A program made the position numbers and the translations under genes. A stretch of DNA of 64,000 nt, from contig NZ_KB891586.1 of the NCBI RefSeq assembly GCF_000373485.1, forward strand, positions 14,734 through 78,733, read 5' to 3'. The notes under the pieces were generated by a model. That model ran no database searches. It saw nothing but the letters and a program-made list of their open reading frames with translations, and was not told the DNA's origin. This document shows positions 18,574 through 32,043 of this stretch, one piece after another. This DNA is from Dasania marina DSM 21967. Lineage in GTDB: Bacteria > Pseudomonadota > Gammaproteobacteria > Pseudomonadales > Dasaniaceae. How positions within the stretch are numbered: the stretch's first letter is position 1; each line of letters begins with the position of its first letter.

Positions 18574-18640
18574 GACAAAGCAGTGAAGAAATATGGCTTA
18601 AGTAAGTGCCATTCGACTCTGACCCCAGTTTTTCAGACAC

Positions 18641-18668
18641 AAAAAAGGCAGCCTAGGCTGCCTTTTTT
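18641..18668. terminator. Bidirectional rho-independent terminator, fdxA/rpoS
   Basis: A perfect palindrome with arms AAAAAAGGCAGCC and GGCTGCCTTTTTT around a TA centre lies between the convergent fdxA and rpoS genes. A GC stem with T-runs on both strands should stop transcription from each side. Confidence 0.93.
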
Positions 18669-18713
18669 AGTTTATGGGGTTTAACCCCTATTCATCTGCA
18701 TCTATTACTAGTG

Positions 18714-19739
18714 TTATTGCCCAGCAAAGACGGACTCACTGCTCAAACCCTGCTTCTCTAAAATATCTCGTAGGCGCTTAAGAGCTTCAACCTGAATTTG
18801 GCGTACCCGTTCACGGGTTAAGCCTATCTCTCTACCTACTTCTTCTAGGGTGCTGGTTTCATAACCGCGCAAGCCAAAACGGCGGGCCACAACTTCGCGT
18901 TGTTTCTCCGTTAGCTCACCTAACCAGTCACCTATGCTGGCGCGCATATCATCATCCTGCAGCAAGGAAGCAGGGTCTGACACATGCACGTCGGCTATGG
19001 TGTCCAGCAAAGACTTATCCGATTCAGGGCCTAAGGGCGTATCGATAGAGGCCACACGTTCGTTTAAACCCAACATGCGTTTGACATCACCAACGGGCTT
19101 ATCTAATAAGTCGGCAATCTCTTCCGGCGACGGTTCATGATCTAGTTTTTGGGTTAGCTCGCGAGCGGCGCGCAAATAGACGTTTAGCTCTTTCACCACA
19201 TGTATAGGTAAACGTATGGTGCGCGTTTGGTTCATGATGGCGCGCTCTATGGTTTGACGTATCCACCAAGTCGCGTAAGTAGAAAAGCGGAAGCCGCGCT
19301 CGGGGTCAAATTTTTCAACCGCCCGAATCAAGCCCAGGTTACCCTCTTCTATTAAATCTAATAAGGTTAAGCCACGGTTAACATAGCGGCGTGCTATTTT
19401 AACCACTAAGCGCAGGTTGCTTTCTATCATGCGCTTACGCCCCGCATCTTCACCGCGCATAGCCATGCGGGCAAAATAGACTTCTTCTTCGGGGGTTAAT
19501 AAGGGGGAGAAACCTATCTCATTGAGATAGAGCTGGGTAGCATCTAGCGTTTTTTGAAAGCGATCGGCGGGGAGTTTTACCGGTTTGGATTTTTGTTTGG
19601 CTTTGGGCGCAACGACCAACTGTTCGGCATCATTGTCACTATCATCCAAATTAAGATCTATATCATTTACATCAAAATCACTGGCAACAATTTTATCAAA
19701 CTCAATTTTGCCTACACTCTCTTCCCGTGTCGCTTCCAT
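18714..19739 (-). CDS. rpoS: RNA polymerase sigma factor RpoS (sigma S)
   Basis: The 341-residue protein is the stationary-phase/general stress sigma factor. Region 1.2 ([21 protein letters not shown]), region 2 with [21 protein letters not shown] and the -10 recognition helix [20 protein letters not shown], region 3, and region 4 with the helix-turn-helix [20 protein letters not shown] are all present. The acidic N-terminus of about 50 residues ([16 protein letters not shown]) is typical of RpoS as opposed to RpoD. It is downstream of nlpD, as in most gammaproteobacteria, where the main rpoS promoter lies inside nlpD; I have not identified that promoter here. The putative partner-switch pair at 56789-58749 may act on it. 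Confidence 0.97.
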   Translation of the reverse strand: MEATREESVGKIEFDKIVASDFDVNDIDLNLDDSDNDAEQLVVAPKAKQKSKPVKLPADRFQKTLDATQLYLNEIGFSPLLTPEEEVYFARMAMRGEDAGRKRMIESNLRLVVKIARRYVNRGLTLLDLIEEGNLGLIRAVEKFDPERGFRFSTYATWWIRQTIERAIMNQTRTIRLPIHVVKELNVYLRAARELTQKLDHEPSPEEIADLLDKPVGDVKRMLGLNERVASIDTPLGPESDKSLLDTIADVHVSDPASLLQDDDMRASIGDWLGELTEKQREVVARRFGLRGYETSTLEEVGREIGLTRERVRQIQVEALKRLRDILEKQGLSSESVFAGQ

Positions 19740-19888
19740 ATATATACCCTCTCTCTTGGGTTAAGAAGAATACTAAGCTTACACCTAAACTAAACAGTTT
19801 TTTGGCAACACCCCTGCATACATCCTCGGGGCTAAACTCAGCACACTTTAACTGTTACTACTATGCTTACTGCAGAGTGAAACACGCA

Positions 19889-20701
19889 CTACCTTCTCTT
19901 TGGCAACAAACTCTCTGGGTTTACCGGCTTACCATCTCGTCGAATTTCAAAGTGCAATTTAACGTGATTGGTGCTGGTGCCACTATCACCCATTTCGGCA
20001 ATCTTCTGGCCTACTTTAATCAGCTGGCCTTCATTCACCAGCAGCTTGCTGTTGTGGGCATAAGCACTTAAATAACTTTCACCGTGCTTAACAATAATTA
20101 ACTTACCATAACCAGCTAAGCCACTACCCGCATAAACAACAGTACCGCTGTTTGCTGCCAATACAGGCTCTCGCAAAACACCATGAAGATCAATACCCTT
20201 ATGCTGCGGTGCGCTGCCACGAAACGATTTGATCACCCGGCCTTTAGCAGGCCACTGCCAACGAAAAGGGTAGCCCTTAGGCAAAGTTACGGAAGTAGCT
20301 TCTTTATAGCTAACAGTTTGCTTCGTGGTGCTGGCCACAGCACTTTTGCGCGATGCTTTTGGTAGGCGAGGAACAGCGGAGGGCGCTGACCCTGTCACCG
20401 CAGATGTTACTTTGGCCTGATCATTCAGTAACACTTTGTCACCGGGGCGAATAAGATAAGGCGCAGCAATATGGTTAGTTGCCGCTAACCCTCTAGCATC
20501 TAAATCATAACGCCAAGCAATAGAATATAAGGTTTCACCACGGCTCACTATGTGATGCTTATTAAAAGAAAAGGGGATTTTTGAGCGATCTTCTATGGGC
20601 GCATAGTTACTTCCCGTACCGCAACCAGAAAGCAGTAACACGTAAAACACAGTCCATAGACTTAGTAATTTCAAGCCAAAACTTGCTTGCTTTTCAGCCA
20701 C
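19889..20701 (-). CDS. nlpD: LysM/M23 lipoprotein NlpD, amidase activator
   Basis: The 270-residue lipoprotein has a signal sequence with lipobox LLSGC (Cys27). A LysM peptidoglycan-binding domain follows (about 48-92, HHIVSRGETLYSIAWRYDL) and a C-terminal LytM/M23 domain (about 165-262). The zinc site is incomplete: HKGID and SAYAHN are kept, but the last HxH motif is KLH in HVKLHFEIR. This is as expected for NlpD, which does not cut peptidoglycan but activates AmiC-type amidases at division. The start is GTG, with GGAGA ten bases upstream. It is followed by rpoS, the conserved order. An AT-rich gap with a possible promoter separates it from popT. Confidence 0.94.
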   Translation of the reverse strand: MAEKQASFGLKLLSLWTVFYVLLLSGCGTGSNYAPIEDRSKIPFSFNKHHIVSRGETLYSIAWRYDLDARGLAATNHIAAPYLIRPGDKVLLNDQAKVTSAVTGSAPSAVPRLPKASRKSAVASTTKQTVSYKEATSVTLPKGYPFRWQWPAKGRVIKSFRGSAPQHKGIDLHGVLREPVLAANSGTVVYAGSGLAGYGKLIIVKHGESYLSAYAHNSKLLVNEGQLIKVGQKIAEMGDSGTSTNHVKLHFEIRRDGKPVNPESLLPKRR

Positions 20702-20746
20702 AAAAATACTATCTCCAGAGGGCTAGACAGCCCAGCTCATATTAAA

Positions 20747-20776
20747 ATTATGTCTTAAAACACTGATTTTATTCAA
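20747..20776 (-). promoter_or_regulatory. Candidate sigma70 promoter for nlpD-rpoS
   Basis: On the minus strand TTGAAT (20776-20771) and CATAAT (20752-20747) are separated by 18 bases, within a very AT-rich gap upstream of the nlpD GTG. The start point would fall about 40 bases before the gene. This is motif reading only. Confidence 0.4.
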
Positions 20777-20899
20777 AAAAATTATATTTCGTCGACCGCT
20801 AATGCTTATATTTTAAACGACTAACAACCACTTAAGTGTATAAAAAACAAAATGTATATAAAAATAAAATCTAAGTATTTGTGAATTATTTCATAGTTT

Positions 20900-21826
20900 T
20901 TAACTTGCTTTCGTATTTTTACTGCTTACCAGCTCCAATGCCAGCACCAAAATCACTCCCAATACCGCCATAGCGATGCAACTGAGGGTTTGCGCAGATT
21001 GCTGCGTTAGCAATGCGTAGTCTGTGGGCCAGCGATTGATCTGTTCTAAGGCCAACTCTTTGCCTTTGCTATTGGTATAGGTGCTGAGGGTTTGCTTCCA
21101 AGGCCACACCAGATTGAGCGAGCCTAACAGAAATCCCGTTAGCAGACTCATGGTGGCATAGTAAAAACGCGCCAACAACCACGACAGTAAATGGGCGAAG
21201 CTCAACAAACCTACCCCGCAGCCCGCGGCAAAGCAGGCGATAATCACTAGGTTTAACTCTTTTACCGCAGTCAAGATAGGCCCATACAAGCCCATAAGTA
21301 CTAATAAGAAGCTGCCGGAGACCCCCGGTAAAATCATCGCACAAATAGCGATGCTGCCCGCTGCAAACACCACCCAAGGGCTAACCGATAGTTCTGAGGG
21401 TTTCAGCTCGGTTATAGCCACCGCTAACACTACCCCCACCATCAGTATTAAGGCGTAAGACCAGCGCCAGTGTTTAATTTGCTTGCCCACATGCAACGCC
21501 GAGGCAACGATCAAACCAAAAAAGAACGACCAAATCAGCAGCGGGTGCTGCTCCAATAAATAACTAATGACTCTAGCCAAAGACAAAATGCTGGTGACTA
21601 TGCCCAGCAATAAAGCCAATAAAAAATTGCCGTTAACCGCCTGCCAAAAGGCCTTAAAGCCCTGCTGGTAAATCAGCTTAATATTGCTAGGGTTTACTGA
21701 TTTAATAGACGCCAGCAAGGTTTGGTATATGCCGGTAATAAAAGCAATAGTACCGCCAGAAACCCCAGGCACCACATCGGCCGCGCCCATGGCTAGGCCT
21801 CGTAAATAAATTCCTATTAAGGACAT
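20900..21826 (-). CDS. popT: DUF368 family undecaprenyl phosphate translocase (PopT)
   Basis: The 308-residue inner-membrane protein has eight to ten hydrophobic segments. The DUF368 hallmark GAADVVPGVSGGTIAFITG lies at residues 13-31 and a second, repeat-related motif MILPGVSGSFLLVLMG in the middle. DUF368 proteins (PopT) return the lipid carrier undecaprenyl phosphate across the cytoplasmic membrane for reuse in wall and O-antigen synthesis. The gene stands between pcm and nlpD, where there is usually no such gene in Pseudomonas. The 21827-21915 flank holds tandem repeats that run into its ribosome-binding region, and the Shine-Dalgarno is poor. uppS, which makes the carrier, is in the same window. 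Confidence 0.9.
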   Translation of the reverse strand: MSLIGIYLRGLAMGAADVVPGVSGGTIAFITGIYQTLLASIKSVNPSNIKLIYQQGFKAFWQAVNGNFLLALLLGIVTSILSLARVISYLLEQHPLLIWSFFFGLIVASALHVGKQIKHWRWSYALILMVGVVLAVAITELKPSELSVSPWVVFAAGSIAICAMILPGVSGSFLLVLMGLYGPILTAVKELNLVIIACFAAGCGVGLLSFAHLLSWLLARFYYATMSLLTGFLLGSLNLVWPWKQTLSTYTNSKGKELALEQINRWPTDYALLTQQSAQTLSCIAMAVLGVILVLALELVSSKNTKAS

Positions 21827-21830
21827 GTAA

Positions 21831-21911
21831 CAGTCTCTAGTTAGCAGTCTCTTGTCGCTAGTTTGTTTCGCTGTGCCTTTCTAGAGACTAGCGACTACCA
21901 ATCTAGCGACT
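21831..21911. repeat. AGTCTCT/CTAGCGACT repeats between pcm and popT
   Basis: The gap is made of CAGTCTCTAG, CAGTCTCTTGTCGCTAG, CTAGAGACTAGCGACT and CTAGCGACTGC. GTCGCTAGT at 21854-21862 is inverted at 21887-21895. It is the same word set as at 9155-9225 and 60315-60381. It sits just where surE is missing and popT is inserted relative to the pseudomonad order. Confidence 0.75.
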
Positions 21912-21915
21912 GCAA

Positions 21916-22590
21916 TTATTTAATAGTGCCTGATTGGAAAGGCACAAAGAAAGCGGGCTCTATAATTTTACGTTTTATACCCTGTTCGGTTTTTTCTATG
22001 AGCACTAAATCCTGCGAGGTTTCATTGCCTACGGGTATCACCAAACGGCCGCCTTCGGCTAGCTGGTCTATCAGCTCGGCGGGTACATCGGCTGGCGCAG
22101 CAGTAGAAATAATCCCGTCGTAGGGGCCTTTGTAAGGCCAGCCAAAAACACCGTCGGCGTGTTTGTATTGCACGTTGCGCATGTTTAATAGCCGCAGGCG
22201 CTCACGGGCTTTGTCTTGCAGGGGTTTAATGCGCTCCACTGTAAAAACATTTCCCACTAGCTGTGCCAGTATCGCGGTTTGATAACCCGAACCGGTGCCC
22301 ACTTCTAACACCCGTTTTAAGGGACCCGCCGCCAATAGCAACTCAGTCATCCGCGCCACTATATAGGGCTGCGATAGGGTTTGGCCGTAGCCTATAGGCA
22401 GCGATTTATCTTCGTAAGCCATATGCGCAAAGGCTTCATCCAAAAAAATATGTCTAGCGGTTTTACTCATGATATCTAACACATGAATATTGCTAATGCC
22501 TTGGTCAACTAAACGCTGTACTAGCCTATCACGGGTACGCTGGGAGGTAACGCCTATCCCGGCGAGATTAAACTGACTCACTGATTGCAA
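21916..22590 (-). CDS. pcm: Protein-L-isoaspartate O-methyltransferase
   Basis: The 224-residue enzyme uses SAM to methylate L-isoaspartyl residues, starting repair of aged proteins. The signature regions are [36 protein letters not shown] (about 47-82), SAM motif [16 protein letters not shown], the VERI acidic loop, and [20 protein letters not shown]. The C-terminal VFFVPF-like AFFVPFQSG is typical. It lies 23 bases downstream of truD; in pseudomonads surE occupies that place and overlaps pcm. Confidence 0.96.
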   Translation of the reverse strand: MQSVSQFNLAGIGVTSQRTRDRLVQRLVDQGISNIHVLDIMSKTARHIFLDEAFAHMAYEDKSLPIGYGQTLSQPYIVARMTELLLAAGPLKRVLEVGTGSGYQTAILAQLVGNVFTVERIKPLQDKARERLRLLNMRNVQYKHADGVFGWPYKGPYDGIISTAAPADVPAELIDQLAEGGRLVIPVGNETSQDLVLIEKTEQGIKRKIIEPAFFVPFQSGTIK

Positions 22591-22613
22591 CTCCTAATAC
22601 AGCCTTACTGGTT

Positions 22614-23726
22614 TTAATTATTGTTGTTGTCCACGTTTTTACTCACGGCCTTGTTATCGGCCACGTCTTGAGAGTAGTCGCGTTCCATAGTGCTATAGGC
22701 GACTAATTCTGCCATAACTGCGGTAGCGAAACAGCCACTGGGCAACTCAAAGCTCAACTCTAAAACATCATCAACTAATTGGTGGCTGAGCTGAGCCGGT
22801 ATTACCCGCAAAGCACGGCGTTCAGACGCAAGCCCCTGCGTTAACAGGCCAGCACACAAGTCTGGGTGCTGTTCAAAAACACTTTGCTCTAACGCCCCCG
22901 CCTGCTCACTGGTCGCCATAGCAGAAGCTTTGCCAAACATCGGGCCGGTACTATGCACATCAGCTTGCTGCAAACGCAGCGCTATATCTTCAACTTCATT
23001 TAATTCAGGTTTAAAAACACTATGGGTGCCAGCCAGCATCATAATATCGCCGGGGATATAGTCAGCCCAATTACCCTGCGCCACCCGTGCCGACAGTATC
23101 TGATTAAACAGTAAAGAACGCGCCGCCGATAGAAATATACCCTGCTGGTTGCGGCGCGGCTTAAAGGCACCGGCAAACCAACGCTGAGCCGAATTAAGAT
23201 TACGGCCACCGTGGCCAAAACGTTGCTCACCAAAATAGTTAGGCACGCCTAGGGTGGCGATGCTGGCCACTCTATCGGCCAAGTAACTGCTATCGCCCTC
23301 AAGCTGGCGCAAACGCAGGCGGAAGTAATTCGCCTTATGCACCCCTCTACGCAATTTACGCGGGTGGCGACTTTGTTTTAATACGGTTATTTCGTCATGT
23401 TTGAGCGCGGTAAAATCAGGACTGGTTTTACCGGGCAGGTGCACGCTAAACCATTGCCTAGTGACCGCCCAGCGATCTTTCATGCCGGAAAAGCTCACGT
23501 TTTTTATCGCCACCTTGGCAAAGGCAGCTAACTGCTCGGCAACAAACTGGGTATTAGCGGCGGTTTTTTCTATATATAAAAAAACGTGCTCGCCTTCACC
23601 TTCGGGCTCAAAGCCTAATATTTCATCGACAAAAAAATCTTCTGGGCAACTGCGTAACACGCCACTCAGTGTGGGCTTGTCGTAAGCGCTGTGCTGGCTA
23701 TTGAGTAGCGTTAGATAATCAGTCAT
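22614..23726 (-). CDS. truD: tRNA pseudouridine(13) synthase TruD
   Basis: The 370-residue enzyme makes pseudouridine 13 in tRNA-Glu. Family motifs are the N-terminal [10 protein letters not shown], the catalytic aspartate in [17 protein letters not shown] (about residues 77-93), and the RFGHGGRN motif in [13 protein letters not shown], with the TRUD insertion domain after it. The C-terminal tail ends in an Asn run that is probably disordered. Its start overlaps the end of ispF by eight bases, indicating translational coupling. Confidence 0.96.
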   Translation of the reverse strand: MTDYLTLLNSQHSAYDKPTLSGVLRSCPEDFFVDEILGFEPEGEGEHVFLYIEKTAANTQFVAEQLAAFAKVAIKNVSFSGMKDRWAVTRQWFSVHLPGKTSPDFTALKHDEITVLKQSRHPRKLRRGVHKANYFRLRLRQLEGDSSYLADRVASIATLGVPNYFGEQRFGHGGRNLNSAQRWFAGAFKPRRNQQGIFLSAARSLLFNQILSARVAQGNWADYIPGDIMMLAGTHSVFKPELNEVEDIALRLQQADVHSTGPMFGKASAMATSEQAGALEQSVFEQHPDLCAGLLTQGLASERRALRVIPAQLSHQLVDDVLELSFELPSGCFATAVMAELVAYSTMERDYSQDVADNKAVSKNVDNNNN

Positions 23727-24198
23727 CGCGTGCTGCCAGTAATACCACGGCGTGTGCGGCTATGCCTTCTTTACGGCCAGTAAAGCCCAGTTTTTCGGTG
23801 GTGGTGGCTTTAACATTGATTTGTTTAATTGTGGCCGACAAGTCAGCGGCTATATAACTACGCATGGCATCGGTGTGCGGTGAGAGTTTAGGTGCTTGCG
23901 CAATCACAGTAATATCGGCATTAAGCAGTTGGTAGCCCTCTTGCTTTACTAGGCTATAAACATGACGCAATAATTCACGACTATCGGCACCGGCGTATTG
24001 GGCATCGGTATCGGGGAAGTGTTTGCCTATATCCCCCAGTGCACAAGCGCCTAGTAAGGCATCGGCTAAAGCGTGTAATAATACATCGCCGTCAGAATGC
24101 GCCAACAGACCTTGCTCATAGGGGATGCGCACACCGCCTAATACAATTTCATCGCCGTCACAAAAACGGTGTACATCATAACCATGACCTATACGCAC
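23719..24198 (-). CDS. ispF: 2-C-methyl-D-erythritol 2,4-cyclodiphosphate synthase
   Basis: The 159-residue trimeric zinc enzyme closes the cyclic diphosphate in the MEP isoprenoid pathway. The zinc ligands are in [11 protein letters not shown] (Asp8, His10) and [24 protein letters not shown] (with His42 region). The [20 protein letters not shown] end is family-typical. It lies two bases after ispD and overlaps truD, so ispD-ispF-truD is a coupled cluster. Confidence 0.97.
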   Translation of the reverse strand: MRIGHGYDVHRFCDGDEIVLGGVRIPYEQGLLAHSDGDVLLHALADALLGACALGDIGKHFPDTDAQYAGADSRELLRHVYSLVKQEGYQLLNADITVIAQAPKLSPHTDAMRSYIAADLSATIKQINVKATTTEKLGFTGRKEGIAAHAVVLLAARDD

Positions 24199-24200
24199 CG

Positions 24201-24968
24201 TTATTTTTCCTCGCTGTTGTTTGTTAGATTGCTTGTTAGATTGTTAGCTAGATTGCCTGCTGGATTATTTGCTAAATTGCTCTCTAAATAATAAGCCGCC
24301 AGAGCTATATCTTCCGGCCGGGTAATTTTGATATTGCTAGCCAAGCCTTCTACCACCTTGGGCTGTAAGCCTAATAGCTCTATGGCCGAGGCTTCATCGG
24401 TAATCGCCAAGCCCTGTTGCAAGCCCTGCTGTAAACCTTGTCGTAATAAATGATAGGGGAACATCTGTGGCGTTTGCGCAGCCCATAACAGATTGCGATC
24501 CAGCGTACGGCGTATCATTTGCGGTGGGCTTACTTGCTTAACAGTATCACTCAGCGGCATAGCCAAAATACCGCCTACCTCGTCGTCTTTTAGACTAGCT
24601 ATGAGCTTGTGTATAGACACTGCAGTAAGACAAGGCCTAGCCACATCGTGTACCAGTATCCAATCGTCAGGGTTTACCTGCAGTGTCGTTAAGGCCGCCA
24701 GCACAGAATCACTGCGCTCTTTACCGCCCTGTACTATGCGTATCAGTGGGTGCTGTAATAAGGCTATCTGCTGCCAGTTATTATCTTGCTCGCTAACCGC
24801 AATGATAATTTCGCTAAACACCTCGGCACTTAATAGCGCAGCCAAGGTATGCTCTAAAATTGTTTTGCCCTGTATGCGTATATATTGCTTGGGCTTATCG
24901 GCCCCTACACGGGCGCCTACCCCAGCAGCGGGTATCACCGCGTAGTATTTTTTATCGCTAGCCGTCAT
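24201..24968 (-). CDS. ispD: 2-C-methyl-D-erythritol 4-phosphate cytidylyltransferase
   Basis: The enzyme joins CTP with MEP in isoprenoid precursor synthesis. The CTP-binding glycine loop is [17 protein letters not shown] (about 12-28); VHDVARPCL and the TPQMFPY motif are present. The catalytic domain ends near residue 230 ([14 protein letters not shown]). An extra tail of about 25 residues is made of repeated Asn-Leu-Ala/Thr-Asn units ([22 protein letters not shown]) and looks like expansion of a roughly 12-bp DNA repeat at 24213-24285. Its start overlaps the ftsB stop by four bases. Confidence 0.97.
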   Translation of the reverse strand: MTASDKKYYAVIPAAGVGARVGADKPKQYIRIQGKTILEHTLAALLSAEVFSEIIIAVSEQDNNWQQIALLQHPLIRIVQGGKERSDSVLAALTTLQVNPDDWILVHDVARPCLTAVSIHKLIASLKDDEVGGILAMPLSDTVKQVSPPQMIRRTLDRNLLWAAQTPQMFPYHLLRQGLQQGLQQGLAITDEASAIELLGLQPKVVEGLASNIKITRPEDIALAAYYLESNLANNPAGNLANNLTSNLTNNSEEK

Positions 24969-25258
24969 GGTTTGCGACTCGTATTCTTATCACTGATTAG
25001 CAGATAGAAGGTTTCATCTTCTTTAATCATGCCCAGCTCGGTACGAGCGCGCTCTTCTATCGCCTCATAACCATTTTTTAAGCTATACACTTCACGCGCT
25101 AATTCGGCGTTGCGCTGCTCTAAAGTATGGGTGGTTATTTTTTGCTCGACCAGTGTTCTTTCTATAGACACGATATTCGCCCAGCTACCCTCACCTATCC
25201 ACAGGCGATATTGCAGGCCTATAAATACAATGATTAATAAAGGGAGTAGCCAGCGCAT
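24965..25258 (-). CDS. ftsB: Cell division protein FtsB
   Basis: This is a small bitopic protein of the FtsQ-FtsB-FtsL divisome complex. It has a short cytoplasmic N-terminus, one transmembrane helix (MRWLLPLLIIVFIGLQYRLW), then a periplasmic coiled coil (about 30-70) and the conserved EERARTELGMIKEDETFY motif. I choose the ATG at 25258 (97 residues), which places the helix at the very N-terminus as in the family; a GTG three codons upstream (25267) is also possible. It lies downstream of eno after a terminator and is coupled to ispD. Confidence 0.95.
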   Translation of the reverse strand: MRWLLPLLIIVFIGLQYRLWIGEGSWANIVSIERTLVEQKITTHTLEQRNAELAREVYSLKNGYEAIEERARTELGMIKEDETFYLLISDKNTSRKP

Positions 25259-25364
25259 AGGGTACACAACTCAATAAAGTAAACCGTGATTATTATCCAC
25301 AATAGGTTTCAATGCTATCTTCATTCTATCTACACATCACTGCTAATACAGCAGAGCCTAAACA

Positions 25365-25390
25365 CAAAAAAGGCGGGCCATGCCCGCCTT
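25365..25390 (-). terminator. Rho-independent terminator after eno
   Basis: On the minus strand a stem AGGCGGGC/GCCCGCCT with a short loop is followed by six T residues (25370-25365). It lies about 15 bases beyond the eno stop codon and should limit read-through into ftsB. Confidence 0.9.
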
Positions 25391-25403
25391 CCTTAATGCT
25401 GAA

Positions 25404-26699
<1,296 letters not shown>

Positions 26700-26714
26700 C
26701 TACTCCACAATTTT

Positions 26715-26755
26715 AAAGTTAAAAAGTTTGAAAGTTAAAAGGTCTAAAGTTAAAA
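26715..26755. repeat. Three AAAGTTAAAA repeats between eno and kdsA
   Basis: Copies of the decamer start at 26715, 26731 and 26746, a period of 15-16 bases. They fill most of the 64-bp gap upstream of eno. Possibly chance duplication, but in line with the other intergenic repeat arrays in this window. Confidence 0.65.
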
Positions 26756-26757
26756 AA

Positions 26758-27612
<855 letters not shown>

Positions 27613-27630
27613 TTATCCTAGGGCTAGCGC

Positions 27631-29268
<1,638 letters not shown>

Positions 29269-29482
29269 TTATATAAACTGTATCGTTGAACGTGTGTGCA
29301 ATGTACTTGAGTTGGGTGTGAACAGCTTATAAATAAAGCAAAAAAACAGCCGCTATTTTACCCCCTAAGATGGGACGCCAGTGTACCAGCATTGGCATAG
29401 TGGCTCAATCAGATAATCGCACTGTAAGCGCTGAAAAGCAGATTTAAGCGCCTGATATTTCAGCCGCCGTAGTTTTAGGAAT

Positions 29483-30850
29483 TTAAGGCCGCTGCCACTG
29501 GATTTGCCAGCCCGGCTCACCGGCCGCGGCCTGCCAACCTTCAGCCACCAGCATATCGGCCACCGCGATCAGCTCATCACCACTATAAATCAACGGTACT
29601 CGCTGGCGTAGCCAGTATGGTACAGCCAGCTCTTGCAGTAGTTTTTTAAGCTTGCGGGAACCGCCGCGACCAGCCGGCCGACACTGCTCGCCGCCTTGGC
29701 GAAAACGTATGGTTACATCCGCAGCACTTACACCCGCAGGCAGCCGCAAAGCGCCATCAGTACAGGGCTTAATCGACAAGACCCCTGCGCCAGCCAAGGT
29801 GATAGCACTGTGTAAATCCCAGCGGTACTGGCTACTAGCCGCAAAGTCAGGCAAGGGTGCGTGGGCAAACAGCCTGCCCTCATAGCGGCAAACCTCTACC
29901 CCCGGCCATGAAACAGTAGGGCTGGCATCGGCCTGAGCGTTGATCACCGTTGCTATTACCGCCAGCAACTGCGCCTCGCTGGGCATGGCCAGTTGCTGCT
30001 GCGCCAACCAGTAACGCAGCAGGTTTTTGCCACGCGCTGCCGTTAATTTTTTCAACCCCGCTACAGCCAAGCCTGCGCCATGCGCACCCCCTGACTCATC
30101 CGCCAAAGCTTGGGCATCGATAGCCGCCAGCTCTTGGTTGAGCTGATAAGATTCTGCACTCAACCGCGCCGAACGGGAGAAGCTCTCTAACACTTGCGGC
30201 CAACGCTGCGCTAATTTGGGCAGCAGCTCTAAGCGCAAGAAATTGCGATCATAGTCGCTGCTTTGATTACTGGGGTCCTCTATCCACTGCAACTGCTGTT
30301 GCTGGGCGTAGGCTTCAATGTCCGATCGAGATACCGCCAACAGCGGCCGCACCAGCACACCCGCAGCCAAAGGCCTAGCGGCTGGCATAGCCCCTAAGCC
30401 TTGGCTGCCACTACCCCTAAGCAAGCGCAGCAATAGGGTTTCGGCTTGATCGTTGCTGTGATGACCCTGCAGTAATAAGTCGCCAGGCTGCAACAGCTTT
30501 TCAAAGACTTGATAGCGCGCCTGCCGGGCCTGATCCTCTAGACTTTGCCGGGGCTGCTTATTGATAGTTACCGCCTCCACCTGCAAAGGCACAGACCACA
30601 CCTGCGCCTGCTGCTGACACTGCTGCGCCCACTGCAACGCCGGCGCCTGTAGGCCGTGGTTAATATGCACCGCGCACAGTTCGGGTAGAGCTTGAGCAGA
30701 TTGCTGCGCCAAAAAAGTATGACAAAGATGGAGTAAAACCAAGGAATCTACCCCGCCACTATAGGCCACCACCCAACGCTGGGCGTTGGGGTAGTCAGTG
30801 AGTAGCGGGGATAAGAGTTGGGAGGCTGAAAGTGTTACGTGTGTAGCCAA
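29483..30850 (-). CDS. tilS: tRNA(Ile)-lysidine synthetase
   Basis: The 455-residue enzyme converts cytidine 34 of the tRNA-Ile CAU anticodon to lysidine. The N-type ATP pyrophosphatase motif is VVAYSGGVDSLVLLHL (about 27-42), followed by HINHGL, the LLQGHHSNDQAETLLLRLLRGSG segment and the RPLL and DPSNQ motifs. The C-terminal TilS substrate-binding domains are recognisable by FRQGGEQCRPAGRGGSRKLKKLLQ. It lies 22 bases downstream of accA, the usual gammaproteobacterial order. Confidence 0.97.
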   Translation of the reverse strand: MATHVTLSASQLLSPLLTDYPNAQRWVVAYSGGVDSLVLLHLCHTFLAQQSAQALPELCAVHINHGLQAPALQWAQQCQQQAQVWSVPLQVEAVTINKQPRQSLEDQARQARYQVFEKLLQPGDLLLQGHHSNDQAETLLLRLLRGSGSQGLGAMPAARPLAAGVLVRPLLAVSRSDIEAYAQQQQLQWIEDPSNQSSDYDRNFLRLELLPKLAQRWPQVLESFSRSARLSAESYQLNQELAAIDAQALADESGGAHGAGLAVAGLKKLTAARGKNLLRYWLAQQQLAMPSEAQLLAVIATVINAQADASPTVSWPGVEVCRYEGRLFAHAPLPDFAASSQYRWDLHSAITLAGAGVLSIKPCTDGALRLPAGVSAADVTIRFRQGGEQCRPAGRGGSRKLKKLLQELAVPYWLRQRVPLIYSGDELIAVADMLVAEGWQAAAGEPGWQIQWQRP

Positions 30851-30872
30851 TCGGCCTCCCTGCAGTGATGTG

Positions 30873-31823
30873 TTATTCGTTACCGTAGGACATTAAACGC
30901 TGATAGCGTTTTTCTAGCAAGTCTGCCTCGGGTAAATTTTCCAATACCGTTAAACGCTTAACCAAATGGTCTTTAATACGCTCGGCCATCAAATCGATAT
31001 CGCGATGGGCGGCACCCAGCGGCTCGGGGATGGTAGCGTCAACTATGCCCAAATCTTCAAGTATAGTCGAGGTCAAGCCCATAGCCTCGGCGGCCTCAGG
31101 CGCTTTTGCTGAGGTTTTCCAAATAATATTGGCACAACCTTCAGGGGAAATGACGAAGTAGGTAGCGTATTGCAACATGGCTAGGTGATCACCCACGCCT
31201 ATGCCTAAAGCACCACCTGAGCTGCCCTCACCTATAACTATGCAGATTATCGGCGTGCTTAGACGCGACATTACCGCTAGGTTTTTGGCTATGGCTTCAC
31301 TGATGCCACGCTCTTCTGAATCTATACCAGGGTAGGCCCCGGGTGTGTCGATTAAGGTAATAATGGGCAGTTTAAAGCGCTCGGCCATTTCCATTAGGCG
31401 CAGGGCCTTACGGTAACCTTCGGGCTTAGGCATACCAAAATTGCGGCGTACCTTTTCCTGCACGCCACGGCCTTTTTGCTGGCCTATCACCATCACAGGC
31501 TTGCCATTCAACCTGGCCATACCACCAATAATGGCGGCATCATCGGCAAAGTGCCGGTCGCCGTGCAGCTCTTGGAAATCGGTAAATACGCGATCGATAT
31601 AATCCAGCGTATAGGGGCGCAGAGGATGACGGGCCACTTTGACCGTATCCCAAGGGGTTAAATTCGCGAAAATCTTTTCAGTGAGCTTGGTACTTTTTTC
31701 ACGCAGCTTGTCAATTTCCTCAACAATATTGAGGTCGTTATCGCTGCCTACCAGCTGTAACTCTTCAATCTTAACTTCTAGATCGGCAATGGGCTGTTCA
31801 AAATCGAGATAATTTGGGTTCAT
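30873..31823 (-). CDS. accA: Acetyl-CoA carboxylase carboxyltransferase subunit alpha
   Basis: AccA with AccD transfers carboxyl from carboxybiotin to acetyl-CoA, the first step of fatty acid synthesis. Features are [19 protein letters not shown] at the start, [11 protein letters not shown], the VIGQQKGRG oxyanion region and [16 protein letters not shown]. The open frame continues ten codons upstream to a TTG at 31853, but family alignment puts the start at ATG 31823 (316 residues). It follows dnaE, with a 220-bp gap in which I see no gene. Confidence 0.97.
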   Translation of the reverse strand: MNPNYLDFEQPIADLEVKIEELQLVGSDNDLNIVEEIDKLREKSTKLTEKIFANLTPWDTVKVARHPLRPYTLDYIDRVFTDFQELHGDRHFADDAAIIGGMARLNGKPVMVIGQQKGRGVQEKVRRNFGMPKPEGYRKALRLMEMAERFKLPIITLIDTPGAYPGIDSEERGISEAIAKNLAVMSRLSTPIICIVIGEGSSGGALGIGVGDHLAMLQYATYFVISPEGCANIIWKTSAKAPEAAEAMGLTSTILEDLGIVDATIPEPLGAAHRDIDLMAERIKDHLVKRLTVLENLPEADLLEKRYQRLMSYGNE

Positions 31824-32043
31824 AGGGGGCAAAAAACTCAGTTTACGAAACAATGAAAGGCGCAGACTCTACTAGAATTTTTCTCCAGAGTCGACAGCTA
31901 AGGCCGCATAATCAAAGGCTTGTAGCGCATTTTACAACAAACCCGTTAGACGATTTTACGGTGTTTATACCACAACTGGCCGCGCCAATAGGCTAACGGC
32001 CGCTATCGTCGAGAAAAAGCACAAAACCTGCGCACCGGTTCTA

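Noticed and set aside
31824-31853. N-terminal extension of AccA by ten residues from a TTG
   Set aside because: The family N-terminus begins at the ATG at 31823 and the extra residues are not family-like.
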